NCBI GenBank assembly: GCA_014653725.1
Contig: JACWEC010000004.1
Span: forward strand, 1-52,690
Length of the DNA: 52,690 nt
Reading direction: 5' to 3'
From: Pelagibacterales bacterium SAG-MED32
GTDB lineage: Bacteria > Pseudomonadota > Alphaproteobacteria > Pelagibacterales > AG-422-B15
This document shows positions 27,751-37,448 of the stretch, in pieces; within the stretch, counting starts at the first letter, position 1; each line of letters starts with the position of its first letter. The notes beneath the pieces are model-generated. The model saw only the letters and a program-made list of their open reading frames with translations. It made no database searches and was not told the DNA's origin. The position numbers were made by a program, and so were the translations under genes.

Positions 27751-28710
27751 TTAATTTAAGATTTTCTTAGCTTTGGATATATCTATTTTCAATTGAGTTT
27801 TTAATGAATCTATTCCAGAAAACTTTTTTTCTTTCCTAATGAAGTCAATAAATTCTACTTTTAATGAAGAATTATAAATATTCAAATTAAAATTAAACAA
27901 GTGAACCTCTAATAAGGGCTTATTTTTATCAAAAGTCGGTCTGACTCCAAAATTGGCAATTCCCTTGTAATTCTTTCCCTTTGCACTCTTATTCATTACT
28001 TGTGCACGAACAGCATAAACCCCATGGTTAGGCTGAATATATTCATCAATTTTAAGGTTTGCTGTTGGAACTCCTATTGTTCGCCCCCTTTGATCACCTT
28101 TCATTACTCTAGAGACAATTGTAAACGGAGCCCCAAGAAATTTGTTAGCAAGTTTCACCTCTCCTTTTTGAATTAAAGCTCTTATGTTTGATGAAGAGTA
28201 AATTTTCATTTTTGTTTTTTTGTGAAGGATTTTATTTGTTTCCACTAAATTTATGGGTGTCACATAAAATGAATGTTCTTTTCCAAAATTTGATAGAAAC
28301 CGATAGTCGCCAGATCTTTTATTCCCAAACCTAAAATTTTTACCAACAAAAATATTCTTCATAGCTATGCCTGAAAAAAGAATTTTTTTACAAAATAATT
28401 TAGGCGTCATTGTTGCAATGCTCTTATTGAACTTTAAGACAATCGCATAATCAATTTTATGGGATTTTAAAATTTCTAGACGCGTATCAACCTGTGTTAA
28501 TAAAAAACCTTTATTATCCTTTTCAAAATACCTTCTAGGATGAGGATCAAAAAGCAATACTCCAACTTTTGCATCTTTTTTTTTACTAAGTTTCTTGGCT
28601 AACGATATTATTGATTGGTGACCTTTATGAACACCATCAAGGTTACCAATTATAAGGATAGAGTCTTTCGTAAAATTATACGTCTTTTTAAGATCTTTAA
28701 ATATTTTCAC
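27751..28710 (-). CDS. ribF: bifunctional riboflavin kinase / FAD synthetase
   Basis: A 319-residue enzyme that makes FMN and then FAD. The N-terminal adenylyltransferase domain has IIGNLDGVHKGHQSI (about 20-34) and LLFDPHPRRYF; the C-terminal kinase domain has KGDQRGRTIGVPTANL (about 205) and the GVYAVRA and ANFGVRPTFD segments. Length is normal. It is the first gene of the ribF-ileS-lspA group and lies 6 bp after the HAD gene. No FMN riboswitch is visible upstream. Confidence 0.95.
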   Translation of the reverse strand: MKIFKDLKKTYNFTKDSILIIGNLDGVHKGHQSIISLAKKLSKKKDAKVGVLLFDPHPRRYFEKDNKGFLLTQVDTRLEILKSHKIDYAIVLKFNKSIATMTPKLFCKKILFSGIAMKNIFVGKNFRFGNKRSGDYRFLSNFGKEHSFYVTPINLVETNKILHKKTKMKIYSSSNIRALIQKGEVKLANKFLGAPFTIVSRVMKGDQRGRTIGVPTANLKIDEYIQPNHGVYAVRAQVMNKSAKGKNYKGIANFGVRPTFDKNKPLLEVHLFNFNLNIYNSSLKVEFIDFIRKEKKFSGIDSLKTQLKIDISKAKKILN

Positions 28711-28716
28711 TTTATT

Positions 28717-29583
28717 TCACTTTAGAAAATCAGAAACTGTGATTTCTTTTGTATCTCTTGAAAGAATATTTTCCACAAGATTGCTAATATCTTCAATGTT
28801 ATTTTTACCTGATATTTGATCCTTATGTATACCATTCATAATAAAGACAAAATCCAAATTAAAGTTTTGTGCACCAAGACAGTCGGTTTTGATGCTGTCC
28901 CCGATTGCAAGGATATCTGACTTATTTTCAATATTATTCATATTTTTCAAATCTTGAAAAGCTTGGTCATAAATTTCAACGTATGGTTTTCCATAATATA
29001 CTACTTTACCACCAAGTTTTTCATAATATTTGCCTAAAGCTCCAGCACAAAAAATAGAGTTTAATCCTCGATAAACAATTTCATCAGGATTTACACATAC
29101 AATAGGTTTTTCTTTCTCAATGAAGTCATTAAATAAATCATTATAATCTTTAGGAGTTTCAAAACTGTCATCGTAAAGTCCTGTTGTTAAAATGAAATCT
29201 GCCTCATTAATACTATCTACCTTACTAATATTTATATTTTCTAATAGATCGTAGTCCTTAGTTGGGCCTAGATGAAAATAACTTTCACCATGAATTTTTT
29301 TATTAACAAACTTCGTTCCTATATCTCCAGAGGTATAAATATCTTTATAAAGATCGGGATTAAGTCCAAGTTTATTTGTCAAACCCTCCTGAACAACATA
29401 ATTAGGACGCGGGGCATTAGAAATCAAATAAACATCAATTCCATGCTCCTTCATGCGTTCAAGATAAGTGAGAGCGCTAGCATAAATTTCAACACCATTA
29501 TGAATTACTCCCCAGAGATCACATAAAATTGCTTTATAGGATAGTGAATAACTCTCAACACTCTTAACTTCATTAATATTCAT
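28717..29583 (-). CDS. HAD-superfamily class IIA hydrolase (TIGR01459 type)
   Basis: A 288-residue HAD phosphatase. AILCDLWGVIHNG (about residue 18) has the nucleophile Asp, although the second motif Asp is replaced (DLW instead of DxD). LISNAPRP (about 54) is motif II, YYGKPY (about 195) supplies motif III Lys, and ILAIGDSIKTD (about 223) is motif IV. The family is related to NagD sugar phosphatases; the substrate is not known. It is upstream of ribF with a 6-bp gap and divergent from the SDR gene. Confidence 0.85.
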   Translation of the reverse strand: MNINEVKSVESYSLSYKAILCDLWGVIHNGVEIYASALTYLERMKEHGIDVYLISNAPRPNYVVQEGLTNKLGLNPDLYKDIYTSGDIGTKFVNKKIHGESYFHLGPTKDYDLLENINISKVDSINEADFILTTGLYDDSFETPKDYNDLFNDFIEKEKPIVCVNPDEIVYRGLNSIFCAGALGKYYEKLGGKVVYYGKPYVEIYDQAFQDLKNMNNIENKSDILAIGDSIKTDCLGAQNFNLDFVFIMNGIHKDQISGKNNIEDISNLVENILSRDTKEITVSDFLK

Positions 29584-29643
29584 ATTTTTATTGAAATTAT
29601 TTTATTAACTTATAATCTTTTTTTTAAATCAGTTCGTAATTAA

Positions 29644-30414
29644 ATGACATCACTTTTTAATTTAAAAGATAAAAATGCAATTATTACTGGATCTTCACGT
29701 GGTATAGGTAAGGCTATTGCATATCGAATGGCTGAGCATGGCGCCAAAGTAATAATAACAAGTCGCAAAATTGATGCATGCGAGAACGTTGCAGAAGAAA
29801 TTAATAGTACGTTTGGTAAGGATACCGCTACAGCAATATCATGTAATATTTCTGACAAAGAACAGTTAAAAAACTTGTATGTTAAATCAAAGGAGTTTTG
29901 TGGGAGTATAACAACTTTAGTATGTAACGCGGCTGTAAATCCATATTTTGGGCCATCTAACAACATACCAGATGAAGCATTTGAAAAAATAATGAAATCA
30001 AATGTACAGAGTAACTTTTGGCTATGTAACGAAATACTGCCCGATATGGTAAAAATAAAAAGTGGTTCTATCATTATAATTTCATCAATAGCAGGTCTAC
30101 ACGGAAGTAGCATGTTAGGCGCTTATGCTATTAGCAAGGCCGCTGATTCTCAGTTAGCAAGGAATATTTCTGTGGAGTATGGTAGAAATAATATTAGAGC
30201 AAATTGTATATCTCCGGGGCTAATCAAGACTGATTTTGCACGTGCACTTTGGGAGAACGAAGACATTTTGAGGGTAACAACAGCGAAATCAGCGCTCAAA
30301 AGAATTGGCATGCCAGATGAAATCGCAGGAGCCGCCGTCTACCTTGCGTCTGAAGCAGGCTCGTTTATGACTGGACAAAATATAGTTATAGACGGTGGAG
30401 AGTCTGAACAGTAG
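29644..30414 (+). CDS. short-chain dehydrogenase/reductase
   Basis: A 256-residue classical SDR. The cofactor site is TGSSRGIGKAIA (about 15-26) followed by a basic TSRKI that favours NADP(H). Catalytic residues are Ser in IISSIAG and Tyr/Lys in YAISK (about 160). The C-terminus (TGQNIVIDGGES) is typical. It resembles the DHRS4-like group, but the substrate cannot be read from sequence. It is transcribed towards groES but ends well before the heat-shock promoter. Confidence 0.87.
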   Translation: MTSLFNLKDKNAIITGSSRGIGKAIAYRMAEHGAKVIITSRKIDACENVAEEINSTFGKDTATAISCNISDKEQLKNLYVKSKEFCGSITTLVCNAAVNPYFGPSNNIPDEAFEKIMKSNVQSNFWLCNEILPDMVKIKSGSIIIISSIAGLHGSSMLGAYAISKAADSQLARNISVEYGRNNIRANCISPGLIKTDFARALWENEDILRVTTAKSALKRIGMPDEIAGAAVYLASEAGSFMTGQNIVIDGGESEQ

Positions 30415-30477
30415 TCAAAGTGTTGTAAAATAGGCATTTTTTGTCATCTTTTATAATTATTCGTTTTTGAAGCCCCT

Positions 30478-30506
30478 CTTGACACATACGCACTGGATCA
30501 CTATAT
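30478..30506 (+). promoter_or_regulatory. groESL promoter, heat-shock (RpoH-like) or strong sigma-70 type
   Basis: CTTGAC at 30478-30483 is followed after exactly 17 nt by CTATAT at 30501-30506, about 45 bp upstream of groES. CTTGA with a C-rich lead-in (CCCCTCTTGAC) and a CTATAT -10 fits the alphaproteobacterial RpoH pattern; it also fits a good sigma-70 promoter. No CIRCE operator (TTAGCACTC inverted repeat) is seen, so HrcA control is unlikely. Confidence 0.6.
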
Positions 30507-30552
30507 GCCTAGGTAATTAAGCAAAAGATATTAAATATTTAGGAGATTAAAA

Positions 30553-30873
30553 ATGGATTTTCGACCTTTACATGATCGTGTTCTCGTAAGGAGATTAGAC
30601 ACTGAAGAAAAAACTGCTGGAGGGATTATCATTCCTGATACAGCTCAAGAAAAACCTCAAGAAGGACAAATTGTTGCTGTTGGGTCAGGAACAAAATCTG
30701 AAGATGGAAAAGTTACACCATTAGATTTAAAAGCGGGAGATATTGTCCTATTTGGAAAATGGTCTGGCACTGAAGTCAAAGTTGATGGGGAAGAGCTATG
30801 TATCATGAAAGAGTCTGACATCATGGGTGTCATTGAAAAAAAATCAAAATCAAAATCAAAAAAGAAAAAATAA
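30553..30873 (+). CDS. groES: co-chaperonin GroES with lysine-rich tail
   Basis: A 106-residue co-chaperonin that caps Gro[15 protein letters not shown] starts the fold, [13 protein letters not shown] is the mobile loop (about residue 24) and [15 protein letters not shown] ends it. Most GroES proteins stop near residue 96; here a tail of Lys and Ser ([10 protein letters not shown]) follows, encoded by three tandem AAATCA units. AGGAG at 30541-30545 lies 7 nt before the ATG. groEL follows after 24 bp. Confidence 0.96.
   Translation: MDFRPLHDRVLVRRLDTEEKTAGGIIIPDTAQEKPQEGQIVAVGSGTKSEDGKVTPLDLKAGDIVLFGKWSGTEVKVDGEELCIMKESDIMGVIEKKSKSKSKKKK
30841..30858 (+). repeat. AAATCA hexamer tandem repeat in groES 3' end
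   Basis: Three perfect copies of AAATCA encode Lys-Ser pairs in the extra C-terminal tail of GroES. Such a short in-frame repeat can change copy number by slippage. Confidence 0.8.
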
Positions 30874-30894
30874 ATCTTAAATCAAGGAGAATAA

Positions 30895-32547
<1,653 letters not shown>

Positions 32548-32567
32548 TAATCGTTCACGATAAACTC

Positions 32568-32598
32568 AAAAAAAACCCGGCCTAGCCGGGTTTTTTTT
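32568..32598. terminator. bidirectional rho-independent terminator between groEL and hisG
   Basis: CCCGGC (32576-32581), a CTA loop and GCCGGG (32585-32590) form a perfect 6-bp GC stem. Eight A precede it and eight T follow it, so it can end groEL on the plus strand and hisG on the minus strand. It overlaps the hisG stop codon. Confidence 0.92.
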
Positions 32599-33298
32599 AT
32601 TCAAACTTATTAATAAAGTTTTTATAATTACTTTCTATTTCGTTATCCCACTCTGCAACTTTTGAAGAAAAGATATTTGCTGATGATTTCAGGATTATGC
32701 CATCATCAAGAACTCTTAAATTGTTAGCCCTAAGTGTTTCACCTGTTGATGTTATATCAGTGATGATTTCTGAAAAACCATTGAAAGGCGCACTTTCAGT
32801 AGAGCCATCACTTTCAACAGTTCTATAATCAACAACTCCACATTTAGAAAAGAAATTATTTGTTAAATTCTTATATTTAGTTGCTACACGCAATCTTTTT
32901 GAATATTTATCCCTGTGATTATTGCTCACTTCTTCCAAATCAGCCATCGTCATTACATCAATCCAGATATCCGGTACAGCAACAACCAGATCCGCTTTTC
33001 CAAAAGTTAACTCCAGATCCTTTGTTATTTTTGAATTAAAATTGAAAATTTTTTCTTGTATGAGGTCATCACCAGTTAAGCCTGCATGAATTGATCCCTC
33101 ATCAAGTCTATTGGTAATTTCTTTAGCACTTAAAAAATATAGAACTGTATCACTTAGTCCCTTTATTGTACCAATATAATCTCTTTCATTTACAAGATTT
33201 TCAAAAGTAATATTTTTATCTAGAAATAGTTTCTCCATGTCTTTTCTTAATCTGCCTTTACTAGGTAATCCTATCCTTAATTTATTTTCAAATTTCAT
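32597..33298 (-). CDS. hisG: ATP phosphoribosyltransferase, short form catalytic subunit
   Basis: A 233-residue enzyme for the first step of histidine synthesis (ATP + PRPP). It begins LRIGLPSKGRLRKD and has the GLTGDDLIQE (about residue 67) and SDGSTESAPFNGFSEIITDITSTGETLRAN (PRPP loop, about 163-192) segments. It is the short form that lacks the C-terminal regulatory domain and needs HisZ, which is encoded 2 bp upstream. Histidine feedback would therefore act through HisZ. Confidence 0.93.
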   Translation of the reverse strand: MKFENKLRIGLPSKGRLRKDMEKLFLDKNITFENLVNERDYIGTIKGLSDTVLYFLSAKEITNRLDEGSIHAGLTGDDLIQEKIFNFNSKITKDLELTFGKADLVVAVPDIWIDVMTMADLEEVSNNHRDKYSKRLRVATKYKNLTNNFFSKCGVVDYRTVESDGSTESAPFNGFSEIITDITSTGETLRANNLRVLDDGIILKSSANIFSSKVAEWDNEIESNYKNFINKFE

Positions 33299-33300
33299 GA

Positions 33301-34428
33301 CTATATAATTTTACTTAAATTATTATTATTTGTTGCAAACCCTATAGCTGACAGATTGTTTCTGGACCCTAAAATATTAAGCAACTTATCGTATCTTCCA
33401 CCCGTTATTAACTTTAAATTGCCTGATTGATCATAGATTTCGAACATAACACCATCATAAAATTCAATTGAATGTCCAAAGTCATTGTTGAAATTAATTT
33501 TAGATATATCCATTTCAGATGAGACAGCGTTCTTGAAGTCTTCAATGCCATCAATCTCTTTTTTAAAAAAATCAAGCTTTTGATCACTTACAAACTCTCT
33601 TAAAATATTCGGAAAAGTATCAAGAGAAGCGTTTAAAGCTAAAAAATTATTAATCAGATTTACAATTTGTTTTCCATTGCTTTCAGAGACGATGTTCTCA
33701 CTTTTCTCCTGAAATCGTTTGACGATTTCTTCAACTGTCCTTGAGCCTGAACCAGAATTGCTATTAGAATTAATTATATCAACCAAATTTCCACTTGAAT
33801 TGGTATTCAAACCTAGTTTTTCATTGATAATTTCATCTTTTTTCAAAACGTCATAACCGACACCTTGCCCTAATCGATTTAACAAACTGTCAAAATATGA
33901 TCTTCTAAAAAAATGCCTGACAATTCTTTGTTTCCACCTGTTCGGTAAATCTAAATAACTTATAAAACTATTAAAGAGGTTTAGACTGCCTATTTTAATT
34001 TGGTATTCATTAATATTTAATTTTTCTAGAATTTTGACTGCCGTTTTAAGCGTATATATATCTTTTTCATAAATAGTTTTTAGCTTTTTTTCTGTAAAAA
34101 TAATTTCAACCCCTGATTGGTTTAATTCAATTGATGTATCATTTATTCCATTGGTTGACCTAAATACTGGTCCACTATAGCATAAATTAGCTTCATTTAT
34201 TTTATCATCACTTTTAATAAAACTTTGACACGTAGGGATCGTCATATCTGGTCTCAGACATTTTTCCTTGCCTGAACCGTCTATAAAAGAATACATCTGA
34301 CTTCTGATTTCTTCTCCCGATGTTTCATAAAAAATGTCAGAATCATGAACTAAAGGAAGCTCTACATATTGAAATCCTAACTCAATAAAATAATCTTTTA
34401 ATCTAATATTTAATTCCTGTAGTGACAT
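33301..34428 (-). CDS. hisZ: ATP phosphoribosyltransferase regulatory subunit
   Basis: A 375-residue HisRS-like protein that has no tRNA-charging role. LRPDMTIPTCQSFI, LCYSGPVFR and the C-terminal ITGGRYDKLLNILG show the class II fold, but the HisRS C-terminal anticodon domain is absent and motif residues are degraded. HisZ forms an octamer with short HisG and makes it active and histidine-sensitive. It lies 3 bp after hisS and 2 bp before hisG, the standard alphaproteobacterial hisS-hisZ-hisG order. Confidence 0.9.
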   Translation of the reverse strand: MSLQELNIRLKDYFIELGFQYVELPLVHDSDIFYETSGEEIRSQMYSFIDGSGKEKCLRPDMTIPTCQSFIKSDDKINEANLCYSGPVFRSTNGINDTSIELNQSGVEIIFTEKKLKTIYEKDIYTLKTAVKILEKLNINEYQIKIGSLNLFNSFISYLDLPNRWKQRIVRHFFRRSYFDSLLNRLGQGVGYDVLKKDEIINEKLGLNTNSSGNLVDIINSNSNSGSGSRTVEEIVKRFQEKSENIVSESNGKQIVNLINNFLALNASLDTFPNILREFVSDQKLDFFKKEIDGIEDFKNAVSSEMDISKINFNNDFGHSIEFYDGVMFEIYDQSGNLKLITGGRYDKLLNILGSRNNLSAIGFATNNNNLSKII

Positions 34429-34431
34429 AGA

Positions 34432-35823
34432 TCAAATTTTTAGTATTTCCTTTAGAGTGCTTACTAAATCCTCTCTAATTACTTCTTTTTGACCTGCTTT
34501 AGTTTCTTTCCATTCTTCACGTCCAGTTATATTTTTTGAAATCTCACTTCCCTCTTTTAAATCTTTAAGTGATATTTTATTATTTTTAATTTCATCATCA
34601 CCTGCAATTACAACTGCATCAGCTTGCTTGCGATCACAATATTTAAGTTGCTTAGCTAAGTTTTTTGAGCCAAAAGAAATCTCGCAGGCCATGCCTGCAT
34701 CTCTAATTTCAGATGCCATTCGAATATACTCGGATAAATTATTATCTCCTAAATTTGCTACAATTACTAAAGGTCTCGATTTGGCTTTAATGAGATCCAA
34801 CTGCTCTAGAGCGACAATAAGCCTGTCAACACCAACAGAAATGCCAGTAGCGGGAACGTCCTCTTTCCCAAATCTTGATATCAGTTTGTCATATCTTCCT
34901 CCTCCAGCCACTGATCCAAAAACTATAGTTTCACCTTTTGTATTTTTTACATCGATTAATAGTTCAGCTTCAAAAATCATGCCTGTATAGTAATCCAATC
35001 CTCTTACAATGGATGGATCAAATGAAATTGGATAATCTGCAAAATTCTCTAAATAAGAGTTAAACTCATCAATATCATCACTCGTTTGCTTCTGGTCGTT
35101 CATAAAGTCTAAAATCATTGATGCTTGTTCATCATCAAGACCTACACCTTCCATAAAATCACCAGATTTATCTTTCCTACCCTCACATAATAACTCTTTA
35201 ACACCTTCATCACCTAGACGATCCTTTTTATCTACTGCTCTAAGAATTTTTGATTCAACTTCTTTCGAAGCCTTTATTTTCTCAAAAAGGCTTGTCCAAA
35301 TTTTTCTATTTGAATATTTAATTTTAAATTGAGAGTCATTTAAACCAAGTCTTCTCAAAATATTTACAACCATGACGCATAATTCAGCATCGATTAGATT
35401 TGATTGAATTCCGATAACATCTGCATCAAATTGTAAGAATTCTCTGAATCTTCCAGGCCCTGGCTTTTCATTCCTCCATACTATTCCGGATTGATATCTT
35501 TTAAATGGCTTCACTAAATTTTGATAATTCTGTGCAACATATCGTGCTAAAGGAGCTGTTAGGTCATATCGTAATGATAGCCATTCACCATCTTCATCTT
35601 GTAACGAAAAAACTCCTCCACTTGGTCGATCTATATCAGGCAAAAACTTGCCCAGACTATCAGTGTATTCAATGGATGAAGTTTCTAATTCAACAAATCC
35701 AAATTTTTGACACTCTTCCTCTATTACCTCAGTAACTATTTTTCTGAGAGTCAGGAGTTGTTTCTCACTGTCTTTAAACCCTCTAGGTAAAATAGCCTTG
35801 GGTTTATTGTTATTCTTAGTCAT
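34432..35823 (-). CDS. hisS: histidyl-tRNA synthetase, alphaproteobacterial type
   Basis: A 463-residue class II synthetase. LRYDLTAPLARY (about residue 83) and the motif 2 region YQSGIVWRNEKPGPGRFREF (about 107-127) differ from the usual RRERPQKGRYRQFHQ form and match the alphaproteobacterial variant that charges a tRNA-His without G-1. SIVRGLDYYTGMIFE (about 266) and AGGGRYDKLI are histidine-specific. A C-terminal anticodon domain (LVIVANLGDN onwards) is present. The matching tRNA-His is at 37222. Confidence 0.95.
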   Translation of the reverse strand: MTKNNNKPKAILPRGFKDSEKQLLTLRKIVTEVIEEECQKFGFVELETSSIEYTDSLGKFLPDIDRPSGGVFSLQDEDGEWLSLRYDLTAPLARYVAQNYQNLVKPFKRYQSGIVWRNEKPGPGRFREFLQFDADVIGIQSNLIDAELCVMVVNILRRLGLNDSQFKIKYSNRKIWTSLFEKIKASKEVESKILRAVDKKDRLGDEGVKELLCEGRKDKSGDFMEGVGLDDEQASMILDFMNDQKQTSDDIDEFNSYLENFADYPISFDPSIVRGLDYYTGMIFEAELLIDVKNTKGETIVFGSVAGGGRYDKLISRFGKEDVPATGISVGVDRLIVALEQLDLIKAKSRPLVIVANLGDNNLSEYIRMASEIRDAGMACEISFGSKNLAKQLKYCDRKQADAVVIAGDDEIKNNKISLKDLKEGSEISKNITGREEWKETKAGQKEVIREDLVSTLKEILKI

Positions 35824-36037
35824 ACGATTCCAATCGTTAGTACGATACTACAAAGTTAGTTTATTTAATATAAAAAGGGGTTGTTGTTCGCTGACGCTTT
35901 TTGTTCAGCAAACTTAGATATGAATATTATGATGTGTATAAACAATCATGAACAGTGAAATGCCTTATTTATTCAAAAAAGTCAAATTTTTATAATTTTT
36001 ATTATTAAGTGAAGCCGAAATACTCTATTTTTATTAA

Positions 36038-37237
36038 ATGATTACCACTGAAAACAGTAGAAAATTAACTGTTATTTATGCTGCGCTTGGCCATCTATTG
36101 ATGCACATGTTTGCTGCATTTTACTTTGTAATTGTTCTTGCAATTGAAGATGAGTGGAAATTTTCATATGACGAGCTTTTAAATCTATGGTTTCTTGGGT
36201 CTCTTCTTGTTGGCATAGGATCTTTACCAGCCGGATGGATTAGTGATCGATGGAGCCGTTCAGGAATGATTGCAATAATGTTTTTAGGTCTAGGTATTAG
36301 TTCAGTTCTTTGTGGTCTGAGTGGGAATAAATTATCTCTTTTTATTAGTCTATCCTTGCTTGGCTTATTTTGCTCAATATATCACCCTGCTGGAATATCG
36401 TGGATAGTTAATACATCAAAAGAAACAGGACGTGCACTTGGTTTCAATAATATATTTGGAGGCGTAGGAATTGGATTGGGAGCTTTTTTTGCTGGTATTT
36501 TAATTGATCAAATTAATTGGCAAGCTGCGTTTATATTCCCCGGAATAATTTCTATTCTAACAGGCTTATGTCTCTCATATCATTTGAGATCAGGAAAAAT
36601 TTCATTGACTAATATTAAATCAGAACAATTTCGAGATAATCCAGAAAAAAATCAAATGCTAAAAATTGCGATTATAATGCTTGTAAGTATTACATGTTTG
36701 AGTTTTGTATATCAAATTCTTCAAACAAGTTTGCCTAAAGCAATTGATATCAGACTGTCAAACAGCTTAAACCTCTCTACGTCTGAGATTGGATATATTG
36801 TGGCTGCTATTTACATTGTAAGTGGTTTAATGAACTACATAGGTGGTATTTTAACAGATAAATATTCTGAGAAAGTAATTTATGCTATTGGCATCATCGG
36901 ACAAGGCGCACTTCTTTTATTCATTGTTAGTCTATCAAATTATTGGTTAATTGTTATCAGTCTCATGATTGTTGCTTTTAATTCAAGTATACTTCCAGCA
37001 GAAAATTTATTACTGGCTAAATTCTCACCAGAAAAATATCAAAGTCTCGTATATGGTATAAAATTCATTGTTTCATTCTCCGTAGGGCCAATAGCCCTAA
37101 TCCTAATTTCTAGAAGCTATGAAATAAGCGGTGAGTTTGGATTTCTTTATTTGCTTTTTGGATTTGTAATGATCCTGCTCTTTTTGATCGTACTCACTCT
37201 TCCCGTAAAAAAATCATTAGTTGGTACAGCTGGGTAG
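36038..37237 (+). CDS. major facilitator superfamily transporter
   Basis: A 399-residue inner-membrane protein with about twelve hydrophobic helices in two halves. The first-half motif A is GWISDRWSRSG (about residue 66), repeated in weaker form in the second half as GGILTDKYSEK (about 270). The substrate is not identifiable; fosmidomycin-resistance-like and sugar or drug efflux members share this look. The last five codons are encoded by DNA whose other strand is the 3' end of tRNA-His, a 16-bp convergent overlap. Confidence 0.85.
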   Translation: MITTENSRKLTVIYAALGHLLMHMFAAFYFVIVLAIEDEWKFSYDELLNLWFLGSLLVGIGSLPAGWISDRWSRSGMIAIMFLGLGISSVLCGLSGNKLSLFISLSLLGLFCSIYHPAGISWIVNTSKETGRALGFNNIFGGVGIGLGAFFAGILIDQINWQAAFIFPGIISILTGLCLSYHLRSGKISLTNIKSEQFRDNPEKNQMLKIAIIMLVSITCLSFVYQILQTSLPKAIDIRLSNSLNLSTSEIGYIVAAIYIVSGLMNYIGGILTDKYSEKVIYAIGIIGQGALLLFIVSLSNYWLIVISLMIVAFNSSILPAENLLLAKFSPEKYQSLVYGIKFIVSFSVGPIALILISRSYEISGEFGFLYLLFGFVMILLFLIVLTLPVKKSLVGTAG

Positions 37238-37298
37238 ACTTGAACTACCGACCTCCTGGTCCACAACCAGGCGCTCTAACCAACTGAGCTACAGCTGC
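37222..37298 (-). tRNA. tRNA-His (GTG), lacking G-1
   Basis: The minus strand folds as a full cloverleaf. The acceptor is GCAGCTG pairing with CAGCTGT (one G-U at 1-72), the anticodon stem is CCTGG/CCAGG with loop TTGTGGA (anticodon GTG) and the T-arm GGTAG/CTACC. CCA is encoded. The base before G1 is T and position 73 is A, so the near-universal G-1 and C73 pair is absent. Five bp separate it from tRNA-Phe. Confidence 0.93.
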
Positions 37299-37303
37299 AT
37301 AAG

Positions 37304-37379
37304 TGGTGGCTCGAGGTGGATTTGAACCACCGACACAAGGATTTTCAGTCCTTTGCTCTACCAACTGAGCTATCGAGCC
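37304..37379 (-). tRNA. tRNA-Phe (GAA)
   Basis: The minus strand forms a standard cloverleaf: acceptor GGCTCGA/TCGAGCC, anticodon stem AAGGA/TCCTT around CTGAAAA (anticodon GAA), T-arm GGTGG/CCACC, discriminator A73 and an encoded CCA. It is upstream of tRNA-His and probably cotranscribed with it. Confidence 0.95.
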
Positions 37380-37448
37380 TCACGTTAGTAATGTAAGTCT
37401 TTTATTCTATAAGAAGTATTCGTGCAAAGAAAATATTCTTATTGCTAA

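Noticed and set aside
27740-28740. FMN riboswitch near ribF
   Set aside because: ribF is preceded by a 6-bp gap from another gene, so there is no room for the aptamer.
29640-30113. 157-codon frame on the minus strand opposite the SDR gene
   Set aside because: It is the mirror of a clearly coding SDR with intact motifs and has no family resemblance or ribosome site.
30415-30552. CIRCE (HrcA) operator upstream of groES
   Set aside because: No TTAGCACTC/GAGTGCTAA inverted repeat could be found in the region.
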